This document shows, in pieces, positions 27,427-36,133 of a stretch of DNA of 64,000 nt. The notes beneath the pieces are model-generated. The model did no database searches. It saw nothing but the letters and a program-made list of their open reading frames with translations, and was not told the DNA's origin. How positions within the stretch are numbered: position 1 is the first letter of the stretch; every line of letters begins with the position of its first letter. A program made the position numbers and the translations under genes. Source of the DNA: an uncultured Bacilli bacterium (GTDB lineage: Bacteria; Bacillota_I; Bacilli_A; RF39; UBA660); contig CAKOHK010000002.1 in assembly GCA_934085595.1 (NCBI GenBank), positions 1 to 64,000 on the forward strand. The letters are read 5' to 3'.

Positions 27427-27973
27427 TGTACAATCACAAAAGTATGCTGAAAATTGGTTACCAATAAAAGCTATACAAAACGGAGAAATAATTTTAGATA
27501 ATGGTTACAGAGTAACAGGAGTTAAAATTAGACCAAAAAATATATTCATTTTAGATTACGATTCACAAACAAATGCAATATTTAATTTGAGAAACTTTTA
27601 TAATACATTAGACTTTGAATTTTGGCTAATAGTTACAGATAGACCTGTTGATATAAATGTATATTTATCACAATTAAAATTATTATATAATGAAGTAGGT
27701 ACTCCAGCTATAAGAAAATTAGTAAGACAAGATATAGAAAAAGCTAATCTATTTATGAGTAAAGAAGTTAGTGTTACAGATACTGAATACTATATCTTAT
27801 TCAAAGAAAGAAGACCTGAAATAATTCAAAAGAGAGTTCAAAATATTATTACAGGTTTAGCAGGAGCAGGACTTCAATCATCACAAACAAGTAATGATGA
27901 TTTAAGAAGTTTACTTGATGGATTTATGAATGGTGGAGATACCACTAATTTTGGGACGGTGATGAGTGAATGA
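27395..27973 (+). CDS. TraC-like / VirB4 N-terminal-domain protein of the T4SS
   Basis: The 192-residue protein lacks an ATPase domain. Its opening ENWLPIKAIQNGEIILDNGY and following VTGVKIRPKNIFI resemble the N-terminal platform of VirB4/TraC proteins, and DFEFWLIVTDRPVDINVYL continues that pattern. It overlaps PrgI by 32 bases and the full VirB4 by four (ATGA), so it is made in step with both. It may be a split-off VirB4 N-terminus acting as a separate scaffold. Family placement is by pattern only. Confidence 0.6.
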   Translation: MTQAKQTKKINVQSQKYAENWLPIKAIQNGEIILDNGYRVTGVKIRPKNIFILDYDSQTNAIFNLRNFYNTLDFEFWLIVTDRPVDINVYLSQLKLLYNEVGTPAIRKLVRQDIEKANLFMSKEVSVTDTEYYILFKERRPEIIQKRVQNIITGLAGAGLQSSQTSNDDLRSLLDGFMNGGDTTNFGTVMSE

Positions 27974-29766
27974 GTATAAGTTTTAAAAGCCAATTGGCAC
28001 CTAAAGGATTAGAGTTTAAACCATCAGAAATGGTAATAAGTGATAAATATTGCACTATATTATCAGTAGTAAGTTATCCAAAAGCAATATCAGAAGGATA
28101 CCTTGCAAATCTAACTCAAATGGGTGGAGTAAAAATATGTATTAAACATATACCAATAGATTTTGCAGTACTAGCTAAAATGTTAAATAAAGAATTAGCA
28201 GATTTAAAAGCTAAATATGCAGATGAAAACGATAGAACAGTTCAAGAACAAATTAGACAAGATTACACAAGTTTAGAAAACTTTATATCTATGTTAACAG
28301 CAACTCAGTCAAGAATATTTGACTTTCAAATGCATATATTAATATCTGCAGATTCACATGAAGAATTAGAACATAAAAAACTACAAGTTAAAAATTATTT
28401 AGATGCAATGGGTATGAAAGGCTTCGTACTAAGATTCGAAATGGAAAAAATATTAAAGAGTATGCTTCCAATATTCGAAAAAAGTGATATAGAAGATAGA
28501 TTAGGTACACCAATTCCATCTCCTACAATCGCAGCAATGTATCCATTTGTATTTGATAGTATAAAAGATCCAGGACTATCATGTTTACTTGGTGTTGATT
28601 ACTCAGGCGGAGTAATATTATTTAATCAATTCTTATACCAAACAAAAAAAGAGTTTAATAGAAACAATGCTAACATGATTATACTAGGTACATCTGGTAG
28701 CGGTAAATCAACAGCAGCTAAACTACTTTTAAGAACTGGAATAAGAAACGGATATAAAATAGTAGCAATCGACCCAGAAGGTGAACTTGGAGACATGACT
28801 AAATTATATGGAGGAGATTTCATAGATTTAGGTCGTGGTGGTGCTTATGGTATGATAAACCCACTAGAAGTAGTTCTTGATGCTGATGATGACGATGATG
28901 AAATGAAAGAAGGTATGGGATATGCTATAATAACTCGTACACTTCAAACATTAAAAGCATTTATGAAATACTATAGTCCAGATATAGAAGACGACGTTCT
29001 AACATTATTTAGTGAAGTTGTACAAGAAACATATAATAGATTTAAAATAGACTATAACACAGATTTTACAAAACTATCATCAAAAGATTATCCAACATTT
29101 GATAATGTTTATGAAACAATAAATGGTAGAATTAGATCTATGACTGAACATACACGTGAAAGAGAAATAATGGAAAAACTTGAAATTAAAGTAAGACCAT
29201 TAGTAAAAGAATTAAGATATTATTTCACAGGTACAACAACTATAGATGCGAAAGCAGATTTCATAGTATTTAATATAAAAGAATTAATGAATGCAGATAG
29301 TAATATTAGAAATGCATTATTCTTCAACATATTAAAATACGCATGGGGATTAACATTAGATAAAGAACATAATACAATATTATCTGTTGATGAAGCACAC
29401 ATGTTACTTGCAGATCAAAATACATTAGGTGCTGAGTTCCTAGCAAGAATCCAAAGACGTAGTCGTAAATATAACACAGGAACAATAATAATTACACAGC
29501 AACCAACAGACTTTGCTGCTCCAAATGTAATGATACACGGAAAAGCAATATTTGATAACGCTTCATACTACTTAGTAATGGGACTTAAAAAACAAGCAGT
29601 AGAAGATTTGGCTAAATTAATAGATTTAACAGATCAAGAAAAAGATTCAATAAAAAGATATAGCCAAGGACAAGCACTATTCTCATGTGGTAACAGAAGA
29701 ATGCGTATTAACATTATCGCAACACAAGAAGAACTTGATTCATTTGGTTCAGGAGGAGGACTATAA
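27970..29766 (+). CDS. VirB4-family T4SS ATPase
   Basis: The 598-residue protein contains Walker A ILGTSGSGKSTAAK at ~238-250, AIDPEGELGDM, Walker B LSVDEAHMLL at ~471, and the QRRSRKYNTGTIIITQQPTDF segment typical of VirB4/TraE/PrgJ ATPases, which energise conjugative T4SSs. The N-terminal 200 residues fit the VirB4 platform. It overlaps the TraC-like gene by four bases. A terminator follows, ending the first transcription unit of the secretion locus. Confidence 0.92.
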   Translation: MSISFKSQLAPKGLEFKPSEMVISDKYCTILSVVSYPKAISEGYLANLTQMGGVKICIKHIPIDFAVLAKMLNKELADLKAKYADENDRTVQEQIRQDYTSLENFISMLTATQSRIFDFQMHILISADSHEELEHKKLQVKNYLDAMGMKGFVLRFEMEKILKSMLPIFEKSDIEDRLGTPIPSPTIAAMYPFVFDSIKDPGLSCLLGVDYSGGVILFNQFLYQTKKEFNRNNANMIILGTSGSGKSTAAKLLLRTGIRNGYKIVAIDPEGELGDMTKLYGGDFIDLGRGGAYGMINPLEVVLDADDDDDEMKEGMGYAIITRTLQTLKAFMKYYSPDIEDDVLTLFSEVVQETYNRFKIDYNTDFTKLSSKDYPTFDNVYETINGRIRSMTEHTREREIMEKLEIKVRPLVKELRYYFTGTTTIDAKADFIVFNIKELMNADSNIRNALFFNILKYAWGLTLDKEHNTILSVDEAHMLLADQNTLGAEFLARIQRRSRKYNTGTIIITQQPTDFAAPNVMIHGKAIFDNASYYLVMGLKKQAVEDLAKLIDLTDQEKDSIKRYSQGQALFSCGNRRMRINIIATQEELDSFGSGGGL

Positions 29767-29780
29767 AAGTTCTCTTTTTT
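29756..29780 (+). terminator. Terminator after virB4
   Basis: Stem GAGGACT (29756-29762)/AGTTCTC (29768-29774) with one G-T pair, followed by six T. It overlaps the stop codon. Confidence 0.7.
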
Positions 29781-29827
29781 AATGTACAAAATTAATAAAA
29801 TTAAGACTGCAAGAGCACTTGCTATAA

Positions 29828-29856
29828 TTGACATAGAGCTATAATAATGTTAGAAT
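29828..29856 (+). promoter_or_regulatory. Promoter of the SpoIID-lipoprotein-VirD4 unit
   Basis: TTGACA at 29828-29833, 17-nt spacer, TAGAAT at 29851-29856; GGTGGTGA and an ATG follow. It makes the second half of the secretion locus a separate transcript. Confidence 0.65.
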
Positions 29857-29934
29857 ATACATGTATTTTAAAGTAAAAAATAAAATGAAATAGTTAATAT
29901 AAAAAACATATAAAAGAAGTTAGGTGGTGATAAA

Positions 29935-32238
29935 ATGGATGATGAACAAATGCAAGAAGAACAATATGAACAAATGCAAGAACAAGCACAAAGATATAAA
30001 CCAAGCTATTCATTTAATCCGCTAGGGCCACAAAATATACCTGATGCTTTAAGAAATAGAAATAATAATTTATTAAATGATATAAGAAAAAATAAAAATC
30101 AAAAAGAAGAACAAAATGATAATGAAGAATCATCTTTAAAGAAAAAAGATGGACTAGAAAATAAAAATGATAAAAAAGATCAAAATAGTAAAGGCACAAA
30201 AGATAATAAAGAAAAGATAAATACAAATAGTTCATTATTTGATAAAAAAGACAAAAAGGACAAGAAAGATAAAAAAGACGGAAAAGATAGTAAAGATAAA
30301 AAAGGAATAGAAAAGTTTTTTAAAGGAAAAACTAGATTAAAAATAAAATTAATAATAGCTGGTATATGTTTAGGATTAATATTACTTGCATTTGTAATAG
30401 TTGCGGCTATGATACTTTATAATTCCTTAATGACATCTTTAGTAATACATTTTGGAGTTAAAGAAGTAGACTTAGTCGGAGAAACAGGAGATACTGGGCT
30501 TTGGATGGATGATAAATATTATAAAGATGAAAATGGCAATGAAAGAGGACTAGATGATTATACTTATCCAGATGGAACTAAAGTAGAAGGTGTTAAAACT
30601 GTACTAGGAAAAGCATGCGATAAAAGTACAATACAATACTGGTGGGATTCAATATTTTCAAATTCATTTGGAAACAACCCATGTAGACTTTTGAACTTCA
30701 TTTGGGGATATAGTGAAAAAGAAGAAAAATCAAAACCAGGTTTAAAGATAGATCAAAGTTTAATAATAGCGACTATATTTTATGCATATGATGAACAGCC
30801 AGGATATGATTCATATGATAATCCATCTACAGTAGGCCAAAAAACTGTATCAACAGATCATTTTAATACTTTAAAAAGTATACTTGAAAATGGCGTTTTA
30901 ACAAAAAAAGATGTAACAAGAATAATTGATAGTACTATATATAATAATGTTTATCCATATCTATATTATGATCAAAAGAAAAAACGTTGTTATTTTGGTA
31001 AAGTTGAATCTTATTATACAAGTCTTCAAAAATGGGAAATATTTATGAGATTTGATCAAAGAGAAGATAATCAAAACTACTATATTTCAGGAAAAGTAAG
31101 TGGAAGTGGAAATGGATATAGGGGTACTGGATATGAATATGAAAAAAATATGAATAGTGCGTGGCTAGCATCAAGTCCAGAATGTAGAGAGCACAATTTC
31201 TTTACAAGCAGAGATTTCTATGGACCAGTTGACTTATCAATGTATTCACAAAAAATACCAGAAAATGAAATATTTACTACAAATAAAATAACATTCTACG
31301 GAGGAAATAGAAGATTCTCAAATGGATACTATAACGTAGAAATGGATTATAGAAATGGCTTTGTATACAATAAATATCAAACATTCAAAGTAGCAATAGA
31401 TAGTGGACTTAAAAATTATGAATATAACGAAATGTCTACACCAAAAAGAATAGAACAATTAATACAAACAATTGAAGAAAGAAAAAGTGACTTTGACGAA
31501 ATACTATTTAATTCAAGTAGTTCTAATGGTAGTCTAATTGGAACACCAATTAATAGTGATGTAGTATCACCAGGAGAAGTATTAACAGTAGATAAATATT
31601 GTGCTTTAGTAAATAAAGGCGTAGCACCACAACTTCAAATAAATGTAACAGATTGTACAGATAGACCTCTAGCAATAGTAACTTTAAAAGAATATATAAT
31701 GGGAGTTACACTAGCAGAAATAGGATATAAAGCAAATAATCCAAATTATGTTAAAACGCAAATGACAGCAGCAATAAGTTACACTCTTGGAAGAAGAAAT
31801 AATTATCAAAATACACAATATTTTCAAATGAGAAGTGGAAGTTGTGATCAAAACTGGTGTGATATATATCAAGGATGCTCACAAACATCAGACGGAGGAT
31901 ATAGATATAGTAACGGAAGAATACTTTACGCAACAGTACCAGGTGTAGTATCAAGTTCTATTAATAAAGGTTCATGTAATGTCGGAGGTTCATATAGAAA
32001 TGGATATTATAAATGCCCATTATCAGCAGAGCAACTTGAAGCATACTCAGCACTATATGATGAAGCATCAAAATATGTAGTAGCAAGAGGAGATTCAGGA
32101 TATAACGGAGCATACATAGATAAAGTACAGCACGTATGGGCAGCTAAAGCATCCGCAGGAGAAGATTTTGTACAAATACTAACAGAAGAATATGGACCAA
32201 ATGGAAGTACAATACACAATTGTAGTCAATATAATTAA
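29935..32238 (+). CDS. Membrane-anchored SpoIID-domain protein of the T4SS locus
   Basis: The 767-residue protein has a Gln/Asn-rich start, a lysine-aspartate repeat tract (KKDKKDKKDKKDGKDSKDKK, ~100-122), one membrane helix at ~138-165 and a large outer region. The C-terminal ~210 residues contain LAIVTLKEYIMGVTLAEI and then AAISYTLGRR and DIYQGCS, the order of motifs in SpoIID/LytB domains, which cut glycan strands of peptidoglycan. In a conjugation-type locus this would replace the VirB1-like hydrolase that opens the wall. The middle 165-520 is not recognised. Confidence 0.7.
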   Translation: MDDEQMQEEQYEQMQEQAQRYKPSYSFNPLGPQNIPDALRNRNNNLLNDIRKNKNQKEEQNDNEESSLKKKDGLENKNDKKDQNSKGTKDNKEKINTNSSLFDKKDKKDKKDKKDGKDSKDKKGIEKFFKGKTRLKIKLIIAGICLGLILLAFVIVAAMILYNSLMTSLVIHFGVKEVDLVGETGDTGLWMDDKYYKDENGNERGLDDYTYPDGTKVEGVKTVLGKACDKSTIQYWWDSIFSNSFGNNPCRLLNFIWGYSEKEEKSKPGLKIDQSLIIATIFYAYDEQPGYDSYDNPSTVGQKTVSTDHFNTLKSILENGVLTKKDVTRIIDSTIYNNVYPYLYYDQKKKRCYFGKVESYYTSLQKWEIFMRFDQREDNQNYYISGKVSGSGNGYRGTGYEYEKNMNSAWLASSPECREHNFFTSRDFYGPVDLSMYSQKIPENEIFTTNKITFYGGNRRFSNGYYNVEMDYRNGFVYNKYQTFKVAIDSGLKNYEYNEMSTPKRIEQLIQTIEERKSDFDEILFNSSSSNGSLIGTPINSDVVSPGEVLTVDKYCALVNKGVAPQLQINVTDCTDRPLAIVTLKEYIMGVTLAEIGYKANNPNYVKTQMTAAISYTLGRRNNYQNTQYFQMRSGSCDQNWCDIYQGCSQTSDGGYRYSNGRILYATVPGVVSSSINKGSCNVGGSYRNGYYKCPLSAEQLEAYSALYDEASKYVVARGDSGYNGAYIDKVQHVWAAKASAGEDFVQILTEEYGPNGSTIHNCSQYN

Positions 32239-32250
32239 AGGGAGGACTTA

Positions 32251-32919
32251 ATGAAAAAAGTCATAATATTATTATTAAGCATATTTTTACTAACAGGCTG
32301 TAATATAACTTATGAACTAGAAATGGATAAAAACGGTGATATTATAGACAAACTAACAATAATAGAAAAATATGATACATATAATAACAATTTAATTTCT
32401 GATTACAATGATTTTATAAAAGATAGAAACTCTATAATCAATATAGAAAACGAAATGGAAGAAGATAAAAAGAGTTATAATTCTGTATTCAAAAAAGAAT
32501 ATAAAAATATTAACGAATATAAAAATGATTATTATATAAACAAATATGTAGGAAATGTAAATTATAGTTGTGATAAAACATGTAAAATAGATATTACATT
32601 TAATGATAATATTAAAAACGTATTTAAAGAAAATAATGATATTAAGAAAACTTATATGGACAATAAAGATGAAATAACTATTAAGATATATACACCATAT
32701 AAAATAATAAATACAAATGCAGAAATAGATAAAGACACTTTAATATTTAAGATAACAAAAGATAATATACCAAGTAATATATATTTTGAATATAAAGATT
32801 TAACGATTAATGATAGTAATAAAAAAATATATTATGTGTTGGCTATAGGAGCTATAGCATTAATTGTAATGATATTATTCTTTTCACAAATAAAAAAGCA
32901 AAAAAAGAGTGATTTATAA
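32251..32919 (+). CDS. Lipoprotein with C-terminal membrane helix in T4SS locus
   Basis: The 222-residue protein starts MKKVIILLLSIFLLTGCNI, a clear lipobox (LTGC), then ITYELEMDKNGDIIDKLTI and ends with a membrane helix at ~194-213 and a lysine tail. It is therefore anchored at both ends outside the cytoplasm. The opening resembles LppM-type lipoproteins of unknown role. GGGAGG sits before the ATG; virD4 follows after 36 bases, so it belongs to the secretion locus. Confidence 0.7.
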   Translation: MKKVIILLLSIFLLTGCNITYELEMDKNGDIIDKLTIIEKYDTYNNNLISDYNDFIKDRNSIINIENEMEEDKKSYNSVFKKEYKNINEYKNDYYINKYVGNVNYSCDKTCKIDITFNDNIKNVFKENNDIKKTYMDNKDEITIKIYTPYKIINTNAEIDKDTLIFKITKDNIPSNIYFEYKDLTINDSNKKIYYVLAIGAIALIVMILFFSQIKKQKKSDL

Positions 32920-32955
32920 TAAATAATATATTATAATGTAAGAAAGAGGTGCAAA

Positions 32956-35184
32956 ATGAAATTAAAGTTTAGAGCCGAATTAAAAGATATAATAATATTC
33001 TTAATAGGATGTTTATTGTTATTATATTTAATAGCAATAGCAGTCTTAAATGTTAATAGTTTTGCTGTTTATGGTTATTTTAGAGGATTAAATCCATTTC
33101 CTGCATTTACAGGAGAGTTCTTACTTCCAACGCTATTATTCTTTGTAATCGCAATAGCAGCTATTCTAATAAGTTGTTCTTCTTATTTCTTTGAGTTTGA
33201 TAAAGGATTTGGAATTACAACTAAAAAGAAATCTAAGTTAACTGGTTACACTGAAGAGTGGGATGAAGACAAAATGAAAAAAGATTATGGTATCAAAAAG
33301 ATTAGATTAAAAGATGATACATATCCTGCTGGAGGTTTCCCAGTTATAAATGATGGAAAGCATGCATGGGTAGATGATGGAGAGAACCACTCATTAATAA
33401 TGGGTGCATCTGGTTCTGGTAAATCTCAAAGTTTCATGTTTCCATTAATTAAAATACTAGCTAGACACGGCGAAAGTATGATAGTAACTGACCCTAAAGG
33501 GGAACTATACGAAGGCTGTGGAGAGTTATTAAAAGAAAAAGGATATAAATTAATACTTGTTAACTTCCGTGACCCAAATGAAGGGGCAGCATGGAATCCA
33601 TTTTCTTATCCATATAGAGTTTATAAAGAAGGAAATGTAGATAAAGCAAATGAACTATTACAAGACCTTGCATCAAATATTTTAATAGATCCAAACAATA
33701 GACAAGAACCATTCTGGGAAAATACAGCATCTAACTTTTTCACAGGACTTGCTCTAGGATTATTTGATGATGCAAAAGAAGAAGAAGTAAATATAAATAG
33801 TATAAATATGATGGCAGAAGTTGGTGAAGAAAGAATAGGCGCATCAAATTACATTAAAGAATACTTTAAAAGTAAAGGTGAACTATCACCAGCATATATT
33901 GCTGCTGCTTCATGTATAAATGCACCAAACGATACACGTGGTGGTATCATGTCAACATTTAGAACAAAAACAAGAATATTCTCGTCTCAAAGACAACTAT
34001 CAGAAATGCTTTCATATAGTGACTTTGATATAAGAGATATAGGTAAAGAAAAAACAGCAGTATTCTTAAAAGTACATGATGAAAAAACAACATATCATGC
34101 ACTAGCAACAATATTCGTAAAACAAGTATACGAAGCATTAATCGCAGTAGCACAAACATGTCCAAACTTAAAGTTACCATACAGAACAAACTTTGTGCTT
34201 GATGAGTTTGCAAACATGCCAGCACTTAAAGATGTAGAATCAATGATAACAGCATCTCGTAGTAGAAATATAAGATTTGACTTTGTTATCCAGAACTTCT
34301 CACAATTAAATAAAGTATACGGAAAAGAAGTAGCAGACACTATTAAAGGTAACTGTGGTAATTTTGTATACCTAATGAGTACTGAACTTGCTGCTCTTGA
34401 AGAAATAAGTAAACTACTTGGAGATAGAGAACCTAAAAAGCCAAAGAAAGATGAACCAGCTCCTCCAATTAGACCATTATTCTCAGTAAGTGATTTACAA
34501 GCACTAAAAGAAGGAGAAATAATCATAAATCGTTTCAGAAGTATGCCTTTTAAAACAAAATTAGTTTATGATTATAAAATTGACTGGGGTAAAAAATATC
34601 CAAAAATGGGATATACACAAAGAGAACATAGAGAAGTACAAGTATTTGACTTAAAAGCATTTGTAAATAAATTAAAACAAAACGATCCAAACTCTATGAT
34701 GGGTGGCGGTATGATGGGAGGAAGAATGCCATCAGGAAATCCATTCATGCCATTTGGACCTCAAGGATTTATGCAACAACAGCAAAATACAAATCAATTT
34801 GCAAATCCTATGGCTACACAAACAAAGCCACTTCCAAATCCATTCGGTAATCAAAATCTAGATGAATATGTAAAAATGCTAGATAAGAAAATTGCTGAAC
34901 TTGAAGAGGAGGAAAGAAGAGAAAATGAAAAAAATAAACAACCAAAAGAAGAGCCAAAGAAAGAAGAACCAGTTATAAAACCAGAGATAACTGAAAATAA
35001 ACCAGCGGAAGTAAAAAATCCAATTACAATAGATACAACATCTACAATACTTGGAGAAGATAAACCAGAAATCGAAAGAGTAGAAAAGCCAAAATTAGAT
35101 GTTGACGTTGATAAAATACCTGTAAAAGATAATGCAGCAAATGATGAGTTCTTTGATGACTTCTTTGGAGATGACGATGAGTAA
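32956..35184 (+). CDS. VirD4/TraG-family T4SS coupling protein
   Basis: The 742-residue protein has two N-terminal membrane helices (~10-32, ~52-75), Walker A GASGSGKSQ at ~150, VTDPKGELYEGCGE, Walker B NFVLDEFANMPALKD at ~412 and RSRNIRFDFVIQNFSQL, the VirD4/TraG signature. Coupling proteins bring substrates to the channel. The C-terminal 170 residues are low-complexity: Met/Gly/Gln-rich (~580-620), then Glu/Lys/Pro-rich and a strongly acidic end (DDFFGDDDE), probably a substrate-recognition tail. No relaxase lies next to it. Confidence 0.93.
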   Translation: MKLKFRAELKDIIIFLIGCLLLLYLIAIAVLNVNSFAVYGYFRGLNPFPAFTGEFLLPTLLFFVIAIAAILISCSSYFFEFDKGFGITTKKKSKLTGYTEEWDEDKMKKDYGIKKIRLKDDTYPAGGFPVINDGKHAWVDDGENHSLIMGASGSGKSQSFMFPLIKILARHGESMIVTDPKGELYEGCGELLKEKGYKLILVNFRDPNEGAAWNPFSYPYRVYKEGNVDKANELLQDLASNILIDPNNRQEPFWENTASNFFTGLALGLFDDAKEEEVNINSINMMAEVGEERIGASNYIKEYFKSKGELSPAYIAAASCINAPNDTRGGIMSTFRTKTRIFSSQRQLSEMLSYSDFDIRDIGKEKTAVFLKVHDEKTTYHALATIFVKQVYEALIAVAQTCPNLKLPYRTNFVLDEFANMPALKDVESMITASRSRNIRFDFVIQNFSQLNKVYGKEVADTIKGNCGNFVYLMSTELAALEEISKLLGDREPKKPKKDEPAPPIRPLFSVSDLQALKEGEIIINRFRSMPFKTKLVYDYKIDWGKKYPKMGYTQREHREVQVFDLKAFVNKLKQNDPNSMMGGGMMGGRMPSGNPFMPFGPQGFMQQQQNTNQFANPMATQTKPLPNPFGNQNLDEYVKMLDKKIAELEEEERRENEKNKQPKEEPKKEEPVIKPEITENKPAEVKNPITIDTTSTILGEDKPEIERVEKPKLDVDVDKIPVKDNAANDEFFDDFFGDDDE

Positions 35185-35202
35185 TCATGACTCATCTTTT
35201 TT
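35176..35202 (+). terminator. Terminator of the T4SS locus
   Basis: Stem GATGAGT (35176-35182)/ACTCATC (35190-35196) around the virD4 stop, then six T. Confidence 0.85.
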
Positions 35203-35227
35203 CATATAATATTAAAGAGGTAATTAT

Positions 35228-35443
35228 ATGAAAATAATAGATGTTAGTGATAAATATACATATAGTTTAGGACATATAAATGGTAGTAAAAACATACCAT
35301 ATGATGAATTAATAAATAATTATAGACTATATTTAAATAAAAATGAATCATACTACTTATACTGTAAAAGTGGAAAGTTAAGTAAAAGAGCAGTAGCGAT
35401 ATTAAGTTCATTAGGATATAAAGTATATTTACTAGAAAATTAA
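35228..35443 (+). CDS. Single-domain rhodanese-like protein
   Basis: The 71-residue protein is a minimal rhodanese: IIDVSDKYTYSLGHINGSKNIPY and the active-site loop YCKSGKLSKRAV with the catalytic Cys at ~48. Such proteins carry persulfide sulfur. It is shorter than the usual ~100 residues but keeps the core. AGAGGT lies before the ATG. Confidence 0.82.
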   Translation: MKIIDVSDKYTYSLGHINGSKNIPYDELINNYRLYLNKNESYYLYCKSGKLSKRAVAILSSLGYKVYLLEN

Positions 35444-35455
35444 TTATATTTATTA

Positions 35456-35461
35456 TATAAT
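35456..35461 (+). promoter_or_regulatory. -10 box placing dedA on a leaderless mRNA
   Basis: TATAAT followed by six bases and the ATG; no ribosome-binding site in between. The -35 is weak (TAGAAA-like). Confidence 0.4.
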
Positions 35462-35467
35462 CTACTT

Positions 35468-36037
35468 ATGGAAAACATATTAAATCAAATAGTAGAATAT
35501 TTAAATAGTATAGGTTATCTAGGAGCACTACTAGGATGCCTAGTAATATTAGTTGAATCAATAATACCACTAGTACCATTAATGGTATTTATAACATTAA
35601 ACTTTTATGTCTTTGGAAACATATTAGGTTTTATAATGTCATGGATTTTTACATGCATAGGCTGCACTATATCATACTTAATATTTAAAAATGGATTTGG
35701 AAATAAGTTTGAATATTTAACAAAAGACAAAGAAAAAATAAATAAATATAAAAAATCATTCAAAAACATATCTCTAACAAACTTAATTCTATTAATAGCT
35801 ATACCATTCACCCCAGCATTTCTAGTTAATATAGTTTGTGGTTTAATAAAAATGGATTTTAAAAAATATATTGTGGCCATACTAATAGGTAAAATAAGTT
35901 TAGTATATTTCTGGGGATACATAGGCACATCATTAATAGAAAGCATAACAAATCCACTAATTCTTATAAAGATAATAATTCTATTACTAATAATGTTTAT
36001 AATATCAAAAATAGTAACAAAACTACTGCACATATAA
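35468..36037 (+). CDS. DedA-family membrane protein
   Basis: The 189-residue protein has four to five membrane segments and the DedA/VTT features GYLGALLGCLVILVESIIPLVP, then IPFTPAFLVNIVCGLIKMDF and a late FWGYIGTSL. DedA proteins are thought to flip undecaprenyl phosphate or phospholipids. The ATG has no Shine-Dalgarno sequence; TATAAT at 35456-35461 ends six bases before it, so the mRNA may be leaderless. Confidence 0.85.
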   Translation: MENILNQIVEYLNSIGYLGALLGCLVILVESIIPLVPLMVFITLNFYVFGNILGFIMSWIFTCIGCTISYLIFKNGFGNKFEYLTKDKEKINKYKKSFKNISLTNLILLIAIPFTPAFLVNIVCGLIKMDFKKYIVAILIGKISLVYFWGYIGTSLIESITNPLILIKIIILLLIMFIISKIVTKLLHI

Positions 36038-36075
36038 ACTAAAAATATGTTAAACTTTAAAAGAAAATGAATACT

Positions 36076-36102
36076 AAAGTATCACAAATTGTGTTATACT
36101 TT
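36076..36102 (+). promoter_or_regulatory. Imperfect palindrome upstream of rmuC-recD2
   Basis: AAAGTAT (36076-36082) is mirrored by ATACTTT (36096-36102), with CACAA/TTGTG inside, giving a near-perfect 27-nt dyad. TATACT within it is a possible -10. It could be an operator for the rmuC-recD2 unit; no named regulator site is matched. Confidence 0.4.
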
Positions 36103-36133
36103 TATTATGTATTAAAGAAAAAAGGAGGACAAA

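Noticed and set aside
25160..35184. Integrative conjugative element
   Set aside because: No integrase, relaxase, attachment repeats or composition break seen at either edge; housekeeping genes on both sides.
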